DNA from: an uncultured Clostridia bacterium
Lineage (GTDB): Bacteria > Bacillota > Clostridia > TANB77 > CAG-508
Direction of reading: 5' to 3'
Assembly: GCA_934169775.1 (NCBI GenBank)
Contig: CAKPOI010000010.1
Coordinates: forward strand, 1-38,661
DNA length: 38,661 bases
The notes below the pieces were generated by a model that saw nothing but the letters and a program-made list of their open reading frames with translations, was not told the origin of the DNA and did not search any database. Both the position numbers and the translations under genes were made by a program. Positions 27,017 to 36,007 of the stretch are shown here, piece by piece; position 1 is the first letter of the stretch, and every line of letters starts with the position of its first letter.

Positions 27017-27278
27017 ATATGGTGTTTGGGCTAAAAAGTATTTGGAAGAATATAAACCTTTTACGTTTTCTCGTTTGGTGATGGATGGTTCTGTTATGGA
27101 TTATTTGTTGGCGTTTGAAAATCATTTAAAAGGTTATGCTAATTTGGTTGAGATTGAACTTAAAGAAAGGTATTCTGCTCCTTCTGAAAAAGAGAGTTTT
27201 GTTGAACAGGTTAAGTATATTAATATGATTCAGGAAATGGTTGATGAGTTTGTAAAAGAGGAGATTAAGTTGGTATAG
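26997..27278 (+). CDS. TnpV-like transposon protein
   Basis: 93 residues from ATG 26997 (MELKLGKYGVWAKKYL); a TTG three codons earlier is possible. The opening LGKYGxxxxxYLEEYKP, then LVMDGSVMDYLLAFENH, follows the TnpV pattern common on integrative elements of gut Clostridia. The function of TnpV is not established. With the previous gene it marks an element remnant; no recombinase is seen nearby. Confidence 0.65.
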   Translation: MELKLGKYGVWAKKYLEEYKPFTFSRLVMDGSVMDYLLAFENHLKGYANLVEIELKERYSAPSEKESFVEQVKYINMIQEMVDEFVKEEIKLV

Positions 27279-27300
27279 AAAAAGCCCTATTGGGCTTTTT
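27279..27300. terminator. bidirectional terminator between convergent genes
   Basis: AAAAAGCCC, loop TATT, GGGCTTTTT: a perfect 9-bp stem with T-runs on both strands. The stop codon of the minus-strand gene (27287-27289) lies inside the stem. Confidence 0.92.
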
Positions 27301-27568
27301 CTTTTGATATTTTTTTCACAATTGTGTCTATCATCTCTTTAATCATATCTAATATCGGTTGAGCAAATTTATTGCTTTTCATTTCTTCTTCTGTCATTTC
27401 ATTTTCAATTACAATATCATCATCTTCGGAATATTCTTTAAAGATCTTCTCATAAAATTGATTTCCGTTAAATTCTAAAGTATCATTTGATATAATAAAT
27501 TTATCTACATTATTTAACTTTAGTTTATATGTTTTATCATCAAAATAATATTTATATATTTTTTTCAT
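27287..27568 (-). CDS. small acidic hypothetical protein, third gene of the PHP-ATPase operon
   Basis: 93 residues from ATG 27568 (MKKIYKYYFDDKTYK), with AGGTGG upstream; the frame is open to 27586. The start overlaps the end of the PHP-ATPase gene by 17 bp, a sign of translational coupling. A short beta-rich N-terminus is followed by an acidic segment (EYSEDDDIVIENEMTEEEM) and an amphipathic helix. No family is recognised. Confidence 0.75.
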   Translation of the reverse strand: MKKIYKYYFDDKTYKLKLNNVDKFIISNDTLEFNGNQFYEKIFKEYSEDDDIVIENEMTEEEMKSNKFAQPILDMIKEMIDTIVKKISKEKAQ

Positions 27569-29921
27569 ATCTTTTCCACCTTTCATTTATAGTATCAATG
27601 CCTCCATCAATATTTTCAGATATAATATTTAACATATCTATGCAATCATCTTTATACTCAAGTGCTCCATAATTTATTTTTATTTTTCCATCTTTCTTCT
27701 CAATAAAAATTACATTATCAACATCTAGATTTACTATAAATTGTGGATTATGCGTTATAATAATTATTTGTCTATGATTGCTCATTTCTTTAAAATCTTC
27801 TAATAAAAAATTTTTTATAGATGTTTGTGACACATCATCTTCTGGCTGATCAATAATATATATTCCTTCGTCCTTATCTTGATAAGATAATATTTCAAAA
27901 TATATTTTTGAGTTAAAACCTGAAGACATTTCTTTTGTTTTGTCTTCTTCATCTTTATTAATTATAGTGTTTTTTATCTCAAAATCTTCATTAATATTAG
28001 TTTCAATTAATTTTTTATAATATTCTATCTTATCTTCGCTTTCTTCTGGATCATCTGGTAGCATATCTTCTAAATTATCACTATCTATTTTTTCTATGTC
28101 TAAATCTTTATATTTTTTCTTAAAAGGTTGTCTTATTTTTTCAATAATATACTCATTTGATATTTTTGATACACTAGATTTTGCAACAAATTTATAATTG
28201 CCTATTGCATTGGTACTTATATCTAACTCCTTTGTTTCTAATTTAGGTTCATATTTTTCTATATTTTTTTGAACACTAAGTATTTTACATATATTCTCAA
28301 TTAATCTATTTTTTGCATTTTTATATATTTCAAATTTTTTATCTTCATCCGTTTTTATTTTTTCTATTCTATCTTCTGTTTCTCTAATAACGTCATTAAT
28401 TACATTTATTTTAACTATTTCTCTTTCTACTATTTTTTTATAATTACTATATTTCTTATTTAAGTTCTCTAATTCTAATTTAAATTCATTTAATTTGGTA
28501 ACATCTTCTTTATCTAATACTTTTATATTTTGTAAAATTAGATTTATTTTATTTAATATAAAATTATAATTATCTAACAAATCTTTATATTCCTGTAATT
28601 TCAGGCTCAAATCTATATCCACATTATTAAATGTTACAGAGTTACTTTTTTCTTTTCTTAAATATATTTTAAAACTATTAATATTATTTATATAAGTTTT
28701 AAATTCTTTTTTCATTTTTAAATAATTTATAAAATTAGAAATTTCCTGTAAAACTAATTGTTTTTCAAATACTATATTAGGTGGCACTGGAAAATATTTA
28801 TTTAAAAAATCTGTACCAGTTAATTTTTGCTGTTCAAATTTTTCTCTTATTCCTCCTTGTCTATCAAATTCATAAATCATTTTTTTATCAATTTTTGTTT
28901 TTATATTAATTCTATTTGTATTTAAATATTCTTCATAATTTTTTTTCATTTTAGTCTTATTACTCAAATAAGAATATCCTGTTATTTTATGTATTAACAA
29001 CGATTTACCTATGGAATTATCTCCTATTATTACATTAATTCCCTTTGATAATTCAATTTTTTTATTGACATCATTTATTTCAATCTCCATATCGTCTAGT
29101 AGTTTATTAGAAGCAGTAAAGAAACTATTAATATATTTAATTCTTCTGTAATCAGTCATTGCCATACTTACTCCTCTAAATGTTGGCAAACATTTTAAAT
29201 ATGTAAACTTAAAATCATCATCCTCCGGATAGTTGGTCCAATCATGGCAATCACTTCCAGTAATAAACCTTATATCATTTTTTTTGAATTTTTCTTTGTT
29301 TTTTTCTAAATAATGTTTATTAAATATTTCATTTTTACTACTTTTAAACTCAAATGAATCAAAATAATCCACAAATACTAATTCTTCTAGCTTTTCTTCA
29401 CCTAAAGATAATACATCATGCTTTTTAGGTTTACTTGTAGAAGATAAAGTCCCTTTTTGATGTGCTATCATTATATTACTCAAATTAATTTCCTTCATTA
29501 TTTCTAAAAATTTCTTCTCAGTATATGCATTTTTTTCTATATCATCATATTGTGGTTTATCACTACCTCCAAATAATACTTTTTGTATGCTTTTTACTTT
29601 ATCTTCATTAGAGTCATCAAAAACAACAATTATATGTATTACTTTATCTTCAAATACAACAGAAAATTCAACTCCTGGTAATACTTTTTTTATACTTCCT
29701 TTTCCCTCTTCTTCTTTTAATCTTTTATATATATCATATTCAAAATTATCATGATCAGTTATAGAACACATATTTATATTATATTCGTTTAATTTTCCAA
29801 TTAATATTTCTATATTATCAATTGTTAAATCTTTTACCTTTGCATGATCTTTAAATTTAGATCCTACTGAATGAATATGAAAATCTACCTTTATTGCCTC
29901 TTTTACAATCTTCTCACTCAT
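27552..29921 (-). CDS. PHP phosphoesterase fused to an SMC/ABC-type ATPase (TrlF-like)
   Basis: 789 residues, ATG 29921 behind AAGGAG. The N-terminal PHP domain has the metal ligands DFHIHS (13-18), ITDHDN (54-59), Glu85 in LPGVEFS, IMIAHQKG and GSDCHD near 221-226. The ATPase follows with Walker A GDNSIGKS near 300, a long coiled-coil insertion (about 370-560), signature MSSGFNSK, Walker B GIYIIDQPEDD near 686 and H-loop ITHNPQF near 725. The order matches PHP-ATPase (TrlF-type) proteins, in which ATP-driven sensing is thought to control a phosphoesterase or nuclease. The gene lies between a membrane coiled-coil protein (5 bp upstream) and a small acidic protein (overlapping). Defence against mobile DNA is inference from the setting. 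Confidence 0.88.
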   Translation of the reverse strand: MSEKIVKEAIKVDFHIHSVGSKFKDHAKVKDLTIDNIEILIGKLNEYNINMCSITDHDNFEYDIYKRLKEEEGKGSIKKVLPGVEFSVVFEDKVIHIIVVFDDSNEDKVKSIQKVLFGGSDKPQYDDIEKNAYTEKKFLEIMKEINLSNIMIAHQKGTLSSTSKPKKHDVLSLGEEKLEELVFVDYFDSFEFKSSKNEIFNKHYLEKNKEKFKKNDIRFITGSDCHDWTNYPEDDDFKFTYLKCLPTFRGVSMAMTDYRRIKYINSFFTASNKLLDDMEIEINDVNKKIELSKGINVIIGDNSIGKSLLIHKITGYSYLSNKTKMKKNYEEYLNTNRINIKTKIDKKMIYEFDRQGGIREKFEQQKLTGTDFLNKYFPVPPNIVFEKQLVLQEISNFINYLKMKKEFKTYINNINSFKIYLRKEKSNSVTFNNVDIDLSLKLQEYKDLLDNYNFILNKINLILQNIKVLDKEDVTKLNEFKLELENLNKKYSNYKKIVEREIVKINVINDVIRETEDRIEKIKTDEDKKFEIYKNAKNRLIENICKILSVQKNIEKYEPKLETKELDISTNAIGNYKFVAKSSVSKISNEYIIEKIRQPFKKKYKDLDIEKIDSDNLEDMLPDDPEESEDKIEYYKKLIETNINEDFEIKNTIINKDEEDKTKEMSSGFNSKIYFEILSYQDKDEGIYIIDQPEDDVSQTSIKNFLLEDFKEMSNHRQIIIITHNPQFIVNLDVDNVIFIEKKDGKIKINYGALEYKDDCIDMLNIISENIDGGIDTINERWKRYEKNI

Positions 29922-29926
29922 ATATT

Positions 29927-30328
29927 TTACTCCTTATCTTTTTGCTTGTTAAATGCATCTTTTAATGCTTTATCTAGTTGTGATTGAACTGATTCCTTAT
30001 TAAATATATTACCAAAAATTTCACTAGTAACTGCATTCATTGCTTCGTTTTCTGATATAGTTGTTGTTTTCCTTATCTCATTTTCACTTTCTAATTTCAT
30101 AATCTCTAATTTATATTTATGTTCTTTTTCTTTTAGCTCTAACTCTAATTTTTGTTTTTCTTTCATGGATTCAATATCTATTTTATGTTGATTAATTAAT
30201 CTTTCTGTTTCAGCCTTGTTTTGAATTTTTAAAATTTCAATATCCTTCTTATTTCCATTTCTGGCCACTAAATATGTTATCACACCACTTATTAATGCTG
30301 TAATTACTGAAAAAATATATTCTTCCAT
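29927..30328 (-). CDS. membrane-anchored coiled-coil protein, first gene of the PHP-ATPase operon
   Basis: 133 residues from ATG 30328 (MEEYIFSVITALISG), with AGAGGTGATAAAA upstream; the longer frame to 30463 has no ribosome site. Residues 5-22 are one membrane helix, followed by a coiled coil of about 70 residues (EKQKLELELKEKEHKYKLE) and a helical tail (SEIFGNIFNKESVQSQ). It ends 5 bp before the PHP-ATPase. It could tether or signal to the membrane; a holin-like effector is not supported by the single helix. Confidence 0.8.
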   Translation of the reverse strand: MEEYIFSVITALISGVITYLVARNGNKKDIEILKIQNKAETERLINQHKIDIESMKEKQKLELELKEKEHKYKLEIMKLESENEIRKTTTISENEAMNAVTSEIFGNIFNKESVQSQLDKALKDAFNKQKDKE

Positions 30329-30471
30329 TTTTATCACCTCTTTATTATTATACTTTAATTTAATCAAAAAATTTGTCGAATTTTGTAACTTATTATCAAA
30401 ATTTATCAATATAAAAAGCAAAATAATTCTGTAATATATAATTACTATTATCTTGCTTTTCATCAGTATAT

Positions 30472-31704
30472 TTAATTATTTTTTTCATCAATTAACCAAT
30501 CCAACACATTTATCTTCTTTATTCCATCAAAGTCTGCATCTAAATCATCATCTAATGTCAAAATGTATTTAGGATAATTATCATTTATTTTCCTCAATGG
30601 AGTTAATTCTCTATCTAATATTTTATTATCTCCTTCATTTTCTCCTCTAGTTGTTAATGCAACTTGATAATATATAGTATTTTCTGGCTTTCTTGCTACG
30701 AAATCAACTTCTAAATCATCATATTTTCCTATATATACTTCATATCCTCGTCTCAACAATTCAAGATACACAACATTTTCTAATATATGCCCCATATCTC
30801 GACCAGAACCTTGTCCTAACATATAATATCTTAATCCTATATCTATTGCATAATATTTTTCTTGAGTTTTCAAAAATTCTTTTCCTTTAATATCATATCT
30901 GTTGGCTTTAAATATTAAATAGCTATCTATTAATGCATCTACATAATTTGAAATTGTATTATATGATGAATTTTTTTCTATTCCTTCAATATTATCACTT
31001 ATGCTTTTCATACTCGTTCTATTCCCTATGTTGTCATACAAATATTTTGTAACTCTTTCTAAGACATTTTTATCTGTTATTCCTTTTCTTTGCATTACAT
31101 CTTTAAATAAAATAGTATTATAGATTCCATCCAAAAATAAACTTATATTTTCTGGGTTTATTTTATATAATTCAACTGATTGAGGAAATGAACTATATCT
31201 TAGATAATCTCTAAATTTTCTTGACAAGTCTGTTTTATCTTCAAAGCTTGATAAATATTCTTTAAACGATAATGGTAACATTTTTATTTCTATATATCTT
31301 CCTGTAAGCAATGTAGCTAATTCTGAAGATAACAAATATGCATTTGAACCTGTTATATATAAGTCTACATCTTTATTTATAAATAAACTGTCTACTGTTT
31401 TTTCAAATTCGTTTACATTTTGAATTTCATCTAAAAAAACGTATGTCTTTTTTCCTTTTACTAATCTTTCTTTTATATATTCATATAATTTTTTTCTGTC
31501 TTGTAATTCCTCATAATCTGCATTTTCAAAATTTATTGATATTATTTGCTTTGCTTCTACTCCATTTTCTTTTAAGTAATCTTGAAAAATTTCAAGTAAT
31601 GTTGATTTCCCACATCTTCTTATTCCTGTGATAACTTTTATTATTTGTTGATCTTTGAAATTTTTTAATATAGATAAATAATTTTCTCTACTTATTCTTT
31701 CCAT
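30472..31704 (-). CDS. AAA_14/DUF4143 ATPase
   Basis: 410 residues from ATG 31704 (MERISRENYL), behind AGGAGG; the longer frame runs into the promoter. Walker A is GIRRCGKS (27-34), Walker B LDEIQ (91-95), with a sensor ITGSNAYLL. The DUF4143 half carries a winged-helix segment (about 230-300) and a PD-(D/E)xK-like core, ILENVVYLELLRRG and EVDFVARK. Such ATPases are widespread, often on mobile DNA, and their role is unclear. It has its own promoter. Confidence 0.93.
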   Translation of the reverse strand: MERISRENYLSILKNFKDQQIIKVITGIRRCGKSTLLEIFQDYLKENGVEAKQIISINFENADYEELQDRKKLYEYIKERLVKGKKTYVFLDEIQNVNEFEKTVDSLFINKDVDLYITGSNAYLLSSELATLLTGRYIEIKMLPLSFKEYLSSFEDKTDLSRKFRDYLRYSSFPQSVELYKINPENISLFLDGIYNTILFKDVMQRKGITDKNVLERVTKYLYDNIGNRTSMKSISDNIEGIEKNSSYNTISNYVDALIDSYLIFKANRYDIKGKEFLKTQEKYYAIDIGLRYYMLGQGSGRDMGHILENVVYLELLRRGYEVYIGKYDDLEVDFVARKPENTIYYQVALTTRGENEGDNKILDRELTPLRKINDNYPKYILTLDDDLDADFDGIKKINVLDWLIDEKNN

Positions 31705-31726
31705 AAATCTCCTCCTATCTATAATA

Positions 31727-31755
31727 ATTATACTATCTTTTATTATTATAGTCAA
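31727..31755 (-). promoter_or_regulatory. promoter of the AAA_14/DUF4143 gene
   Basis: Minus strand: TTGACT (31755-31750), 17 bp, TATAAT (31732-31727). The expected transcript starts only about 16 nt before the ATG at 31704, just including the ribosome site. Confidence 0.85.
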
Positions 31756-31849
31756 GTTTTTTCAAAATTATGAAAAAACTTTTGATTTTTCAGTGTTTTT
31801 TTCAAATAGTTTTTATGTAATTTTTATAAAAAGCAATAAAAATAAAGAA

Positions 31850-31893
31850 AATATCAATGTTTTTGAGATTTTTTCTCAAATTTTATTGATATT
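31850..31893 (-). terminator. strong nested hairpin after the PH-domain gene
   Basis: AATATCAAT (31850-31858) pairs with ATTGATATT (31885-31893), and inside it TTTGAGA with TCTCAAA. The minus strand continues with TTTTCTTTATTTTT, so it probably ends the transcript from 31989-32378. Confidence 0.6.
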
Positions 31894-31988
31894 CCCTATT
31901 ATTTTTTATTTGATTATGTATCGAAGTTTTATCTGTCTATATACAAATAATTCAAACTTCTGCATAACGTTTCGTTATTATTCGTATT

Positions 31989-32378
31989 TTATAACACATA
32001 TTTAGATATAAGCGAATTTATCATTCTTATATCAACATTTGATTTAAAATCAAATTGTAATATATGTCCATTACTAAATGTAAGGATTAGTTCGCTATCT
32101 ATATCCATAAATCCGGCTGTTTCTATTCCATAATACTGTATTTTTGAATACGGATATGAAAAATATGCAATTTTTTTACCTGTGACTCCCTTTACATTTA
32201 CAACAAAAATTCTATTATTAGTAAATATAACCTGATCTCTAATAGTTTTAAATGCACACATTATTTTTTCACCATCTACTAATAATTTCTCAACTTCTGG
32301 TCGTACTTCTTTTATTTCTATAGCTTTTAAGTTTAAAAAATTAGAATCTAAATTAATTCCTGTAGAAATATTTGGCAT
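31989..32378 (-). CDS. bacterial PH-domain protein (bPH-like)
   Basis: 129 residues, ATG 32378 behind AAGGAGGTGA. The pattern LLVDGEKIMCAFKTIRDQVIFTNNRIFVVNVKG followed by a KKIAYFSYPYSKIQYYGIET segment and a C-terminal helix is typical of the bacterial PH-like family that includes YvbH-type proteins. Ligand and role are unknown. It is a single gene with a terminator-like hairpin after it. Confidence 0.85.
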   Translation of the reverse strand: MPNISTGINLDSNFLNLKAIEIKEVRPEVEKLLVDGEKIMCAFKTIRDQVIFTNNRIFVVNVKGVTGKKIAYFSYPYSKIQYYGIETAGFMDIDSELILTFSNGHILQFDFKSNVDIRMINSLISKYVL

Positions 32379-32495
32379 AACATCACCTCCTTTTTTATTT
32401 TTAGCAATATAATTGTATCATATTTTTAAAAGTCATCTAATTATGTAATATAATATCGAATTTTATTTTGTAATCAAATAAAAATTCAATATTTA

Positions 32496-33254
32496 TTAAA
32501 ATACACTTTCATATTCTAATGGTACAATATTTTCATATAATAAAGTAAACTGTGAATTTACTTGCTTATAATCATGATAATGTCCAAAATACCATCTTTT
32601 AAATGTGCATTTTTCTGAAATCTGCTGTAAGTAGTCAGTTAAAATATCTCTTTTATATGTTGAATTTATTAATGTTTGTATACTTGTTGGACAACAATGC
32701 GAAATAATATAATCAACTTTATAATTTATTTTTTCTAGATTTTCTATTCCGTTTTCCATCTCTTGATTTGTTGGAAGCTCTAAATCCCACCATGAAAAAT
32801 CTCTAATTCTAAAATATGCTCCTCTTTTACGATACTCATATATTTTTTCTTCTTCATCTAAATTCAATATTCCATCTTGAATATCATGCGATCTGGCACC
32901 ACCAAAAGCAAATATTTTTTTATTGTCAATTTCAAAGATTTCTCCTCTCATTAAGTGTAATACGGAATCTCTTATCTTGTGTACTTTTCCACCTTTCCAT
33001 TCTTCAATTGGATAATTATATAATCTTGTATAATTTTCATGATTTCCATCTACAAACAATGTGGTAAAATTCTTGTTATTTAACCAATCTAGTGCTTCTT
33101 TTTCTCTCCTACTCTCTTCTTCAAATGTCCATACTCCGCCAAAATCTCCACATATTATTATATAATCATCTTTCGTCATTTCTGATTGTATTGGAAATTT
33201 TTCTTCAGTAAATCGTGTAAAATCACTGTGTGTATCACCTGTTATATAAATCAT
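32496..33254 (-). CDS. metallophosphoesterase
   Basis: 252 residues from ATG 33254 (MIYITGDTHSDF), with AGGTGA upstream. The calcineurin-like metal motifs are complete: GDTHSD, CGDFGGVW, VDGNHENY, ISHCCP and GHYHDY. Family members cleave phosphomonoesters, phosphodiesters or nucleic acids; the substrate here is unknown. It starts 21 bp after the 383-residue unknown gene and is probably in one operon with it and with the HsdM/HsdR chimera. Confidence 0.93.
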   Translation of the reverse strand: MIYITGDTHSDFTRFTEEKFPIQSEMTKDDYIIICGDFGGVWTFEEESRREKEALDWLNNKNFTTLFVDGNHENYTRLYNYPIEEWKGGKVHKIRDSVLHLMRGEIFEIDNKKIFAFGGARSHDIQDGILNLDEEEKIYEYRKRGAYFRIRDFSWWDLELPTNQEMENGIENLEKINYKVDYIISHCCPTSIQTLINSTYKRDILTDYLQQISEKCTFKRWYFGHYHDYKQVNSQFTLLYENIVPLEYESVF

Positions 33255-33275
33255 TTTTATCACCTTTACATATAT

Positions 33276-34427
33276 TTAGTTTTCACCTTCTACTAAATAT
33301 AAATTATCTTTATCAATTAATATATCTATTGGTTCATTATAAATCACATTTACTTTATTCAAAGATTCAACAAAAGGATTTGTTCCTTTTATTGAATTTC
33401 CAATTAGTTTTTGAATATTTTTATTGTTTCTTTTTTCATTTATTTTTTTTATTTTATTTCCTGAATTAATAAGAAATTCATCAACTTGTCCTCTAGATAC
33501 AAGAGGTATTTTTGCTATCAATTTTCCTGTTCCTTTACTTACATTTGCGAATCCTTTAGTTAATACAGTTTGTATTGATTTTTCCGTGTTACTTTCTATG
33601 TCATTATAACATTTAGTATATAATTCTTTATAATTAAATTCATATTCTGTAATCTTATCTCTTACTCCAATAATATAATTCTTGTTGAAATTCTCCAATA
33701 ACATTACTTCAAGAAATGATGAAAAAGAATATAAATATAAAGCTAATTGATATTCCTTAAACTCATCACCTAATTTTCTTATTTTAGAATTAATCTCTTG
33801 ATCACTATGTATTAATTCTTTTTTACACATAATAGTTTGAATTAAGTCTCTATATAATAAAATACTTTGTTCAGAATTTCTTTTTATCTCTTGCACTAAT
33901 ATGTGTTTATTTGTTTTATATTTTTCATTGTTGCAATTAAATTTATAATTATTTAATACATCTATTAGCGTATTTAGATTTCCTCTTATTTGAGACTTTT
34001 CCTTTACTTTTGCAAATTCTAACATTTCTTGTTGTATGCTTCTTATTTCATCTAGTTTATTTTCAATAGTAATTAATGCCATAGACATAAATAACATTGT
34101 TGGATTACATTCTAAAGGTTTCATTCTAGCTTGTCCTCCTCCAACGCCACCATCTTTAGCTTTTAAGGAACCTATATATTCCCCTCCAGATTTAAACATT
34201 TCCATACCATTAGTATTTACTCTATAAATGCCACTTCCTCCAACTTTTCCAGTTAGTTTCTGTATTGCAGATATCACCGGTTCCGAAGCAACCCCTAATG
34301 CTGCTAAGTTTTGTATTGGATATTTTTCGTGTTTCACTTCTTTTAAAGATATTTCTGTTATTGTTGGCAGAATTTGCACTTCCATTATTTCATTTGCCAT
34401 ATTTTTTCTTAATTCTTTTTCATTCAT
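33276..34427 (-). CDS. unrecognised 383-residue protein
   Basis: ATG 34427; the ribosome site is weak (AGAGA). The N-terminal 100 residues include a Gly-rich part (GKVGGSGIYRVNTNG, then AKDGGVGGGQARM), and the rest is helical and charged, with two possible amphipathic coiled coils (about 115-200 and 260-320). No membrane helix, catalytic motif or known family is evident. It lies 28 bp after the HsdM/HsdR chimera and 21 bp before the metallophosphoesterase. A structural or sensor partner of the phosphoesterase is possible. Confidence 0.8.
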   Translation of the reverse strand: MNEKELRKNMANEIMEVQILPTITEISLKEVKHEKYPIQNLAALGVASEPVISAIQKLTGKVGGSGIYRVNTNGMEMFKSGGEYIGSLKAKDGGVGGGQARMKPLECNPTMLFMSMALITIENKLDEIRSIQQEMLEFAKVKEKSQIRGNLNTLIDVLNNYKFNCNNEKYKTNKHILVQEIKRNSEQSILLYRDLIQTIMCKKELIHSDQEINSKIRKLGDEFKEYQLALYLYSFSSFLEVMLLENFNKNYIIGVRDKITEYEFNYKELYTKCYNDIESNTEKSIQTVLTKGFANVSKGTGKLIAKIPLVSRGQVDEFLINSGNKIKKINEKRNNKNIQKLIGNSIKGTNPFVESLNKVNVIYNEPIDILIDKDNLYLVEGEN

Positions 34428-34455
34428 TTCAATTATCTCTTTTCTAATTTATATA

Positions 34456-35340
34456 TTATGATTCTTCAATCATTCCTTTGCATTGTAATTCTGCTTGTCT
34501 AATAACTAATTGAACTGCAGAATCTCTTTTAACTGGTGGATAATCATATTTTATTAATAGTTTTTTTATTTCATATCTCATTCTGGCTCTAGCATCTTTT
34601 CTAATGTCCCAATCTATTGTCATATTTGAATTTATTGTATCTACTAATTCTTTTGCTATTTTCACTAAAGTGTCATCTTTCATCAATTCTTTAACCTGAG
34701 GATCATTGCCTAATGCATCAAAAAAGGCTTTTTCTTCAACTGATAAATTATATTCATTTCCTGCTGCTAGTTCTTTTTCAATTTCGTTTTTTAGGTTTAT
34801 CATTTCTTGTATTATTTTTTCTATATCTTCTACACTTGTTCTTTCATTGTATGCTGTTGCTATTTTTTGAAATTTTGTAGAGAATTTTTCTTGCATAACA
34901 ATATTTTGTATTCCCACTTTTTCAACATAATCTTTTAATGCCTGATTCAAGATTTCTACTGCAATGTTCTTTTTTTGCATTTTTGCTATTTTATTCATCA
35001 ATTCATCACTTAGAAGCATTACTCTATTACTATTTTGCACTTTTCCAATTTGTAACATCTCATCATCTTGGATTGCTCTTTCAAGCATTTTTCCGACATG
35101 TTCGTTAATTTCTTTGCTATCTATTGTATTTCCACTATTACTTAATTTTTTTATAAATGATCTAACTGAAATAAAAAATAATATTTCGTCTTTTATTTCT
35201 TGTGCATCAGATATATATTTTAAAAATATTAATCCCAATATTATAAATTTATAACTAGATACTGGAACTGCTCCTCTCATTTTATCAGCTGCAGCATATA
35301 GCTTTTTTTCTAGTTCTTGTAACTCTTCTTCACTATTCAT
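34456..35340 (-). pseudogene. in-frame HsdM N-terminus / HsdR C-terminus chimera (type I restriction remnant)
   Basis: 294 residues from ATG 35340 behind GGAGGG. Residues 1-50 match the HsdM N-terminal domain (LEKKLYAAADKMRGAVP, then YKFIILGLIFLKYISD). Directly after it, IKDEILFFISVRSFIKKL to the end follows the C-terminal helical region of HsdR (LSVEEKAFFDALG, then IDWDIRKDARARMRYEIKKLL and YDYPP). The methylase core, HsdS and the nuclease/motor part of HsdR are missing. A large in-frame deletion from hsdM into hsdR explains this. The reading frame and promoter remain intact, so the short protein may be made. It cannot modify or cut DNA; a retained role as a decoy or regulator is only speculation. 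Confidence 0.8.
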
Positions 35341-35376
35341 TTTACCCTCCAAAAAATTTCTAATTATCCTATTTAT

Positions 35377-35405
35377 TTTATATCACATAATCCAATTTTT
35401 AACAA
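35377..35405 (-). promoter_or_regulatory. promoter of the chimera-unknown-phosphoesterase operon
   Basis: Minus strand: TTGTTA (35405-35400), 17 bp, TATAAA (35382-35377), about 40 bp before the ATG at 35340. This may be the original hsdM promoter. Confidence 0.65.
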
Positions 35406-35516
35406 TAAAAATCCCAATATTTTAAACTATTTTGTCGAAAAAGTTTTTATAATTTCTACTGTTTTTCACCACTTATTTTGTAACACATTAATTACACTCC
35501 ATACCTTTCCTATTTC

Positions 35517-35771
35517 TTATTTCACCTCACTTAAATCAACAGTATAAATTCTTCCACTATTCGCCAAATATGTTAATTGATTTATATTATTTTCTATCCT
35601 TCTAAGTTCTGCTACGACTTCATTTAATCCATCAACTATCACTATATCTTTATCCAAACCTTGTTCAATCAAATATTCTGATAAACTTAGTTTAGCAATT
35701 TTGCTTTTTTCAATCAATTTTCTCTTCTCTTTTTCACTAACTCTATTTGTTATAATTTTATCCTTTTTCAA
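35517..35771 (-). CDS. mobC: MobC-like relaxosome accessory protein
   Basis: 84 residues from TTG 35771; an upstream in-frame stop leaves no longer choice. ITNRVSEKEKRKLIEKSK, LSLSEYLIEQGLDK and the closing RRIENNINQLTYLANSG match MobC, a ribbon-helix-helix protein that binds oriT and helps the relaxase nick. The relaxase that normally follows is absent: the next gene is the restriction chimera. The gene is therefore a leftover of a mobilisable element or acts with a relaxase in trans. Confidence 0.85.
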   Translation of the reverse strand: MKKDKIITNRVSEKEKRKLIEKSKIAKLSLSEYLIEQGLDKDIVIVDGLNEVVAELRRIENNINQLTYLANSGRIYTVDLSEVK

Positions 35772-35800
35772 TTTATCATCTACATTTCATAAAATGGTTT

Positions 35801-35895
35801 GGGACTTTCCCAACTATCAAGAACCCTTTGTATACACAAAGGGTAATCTTGCTAAAAGCATTTCTCTCATTTTAGTTCTTTTTGCTCCAAAACAA
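35801..35895 (-). other. oriT-like region upstream of mobC
   Basis: Two palindromes lie just upstream of mobC: GGGACTTTCCC (35801-35811), and a long inverted repeat in which CAAGA-ACCCTTTGT (35818-35831) pairs with ACAAAGGGT and TCTTG (35836-35851) around ATAC. Next to them on the minus strand is GGAGCAAAAAGAACTAAAAT. Position beside mobC plus this hairpin layout are typical of MOBP-type transfer origins. The nick site cannot be named from sequence alone. Confidence 0.65.
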
Positions 35896-35981
35896 AAAGA
35901 AAAGTGACATTTTTATCTGCCACTAATCATTTCACATCTAAAGTAATTTAGCTTATACTCCAGTTATCTCAACTATTTTGT

Positions 35982-36007
35982 AGCGATTCACTAATTAGGG
36001 AATCGCT
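35982..36007. repeat. 8-bp inverted repeat
   Basis: AGCGATTC (35982-35989) and GAATCGCT (36000-36007) around a 10-bp loop. It lies in a decayed open stretch (minus-strand phrase SRLYEMCGGIEIKDNDHR before a stop) whose origin I do not recognise. Confidence 0.6.

Noticed and set aside
27552..29921. DNA polymerase (PolC/DnaE) PHP domain
   Set aside because: The PHP motifs are followed by an SMC-like ATPase and coiled coil, with no polymerase motifs.
31705..31755. Upstream start for the AAA_14/DUF4143 gene
   Set aside because: That start lies in the promoter; the AGGAGG and homology both point to 31704.
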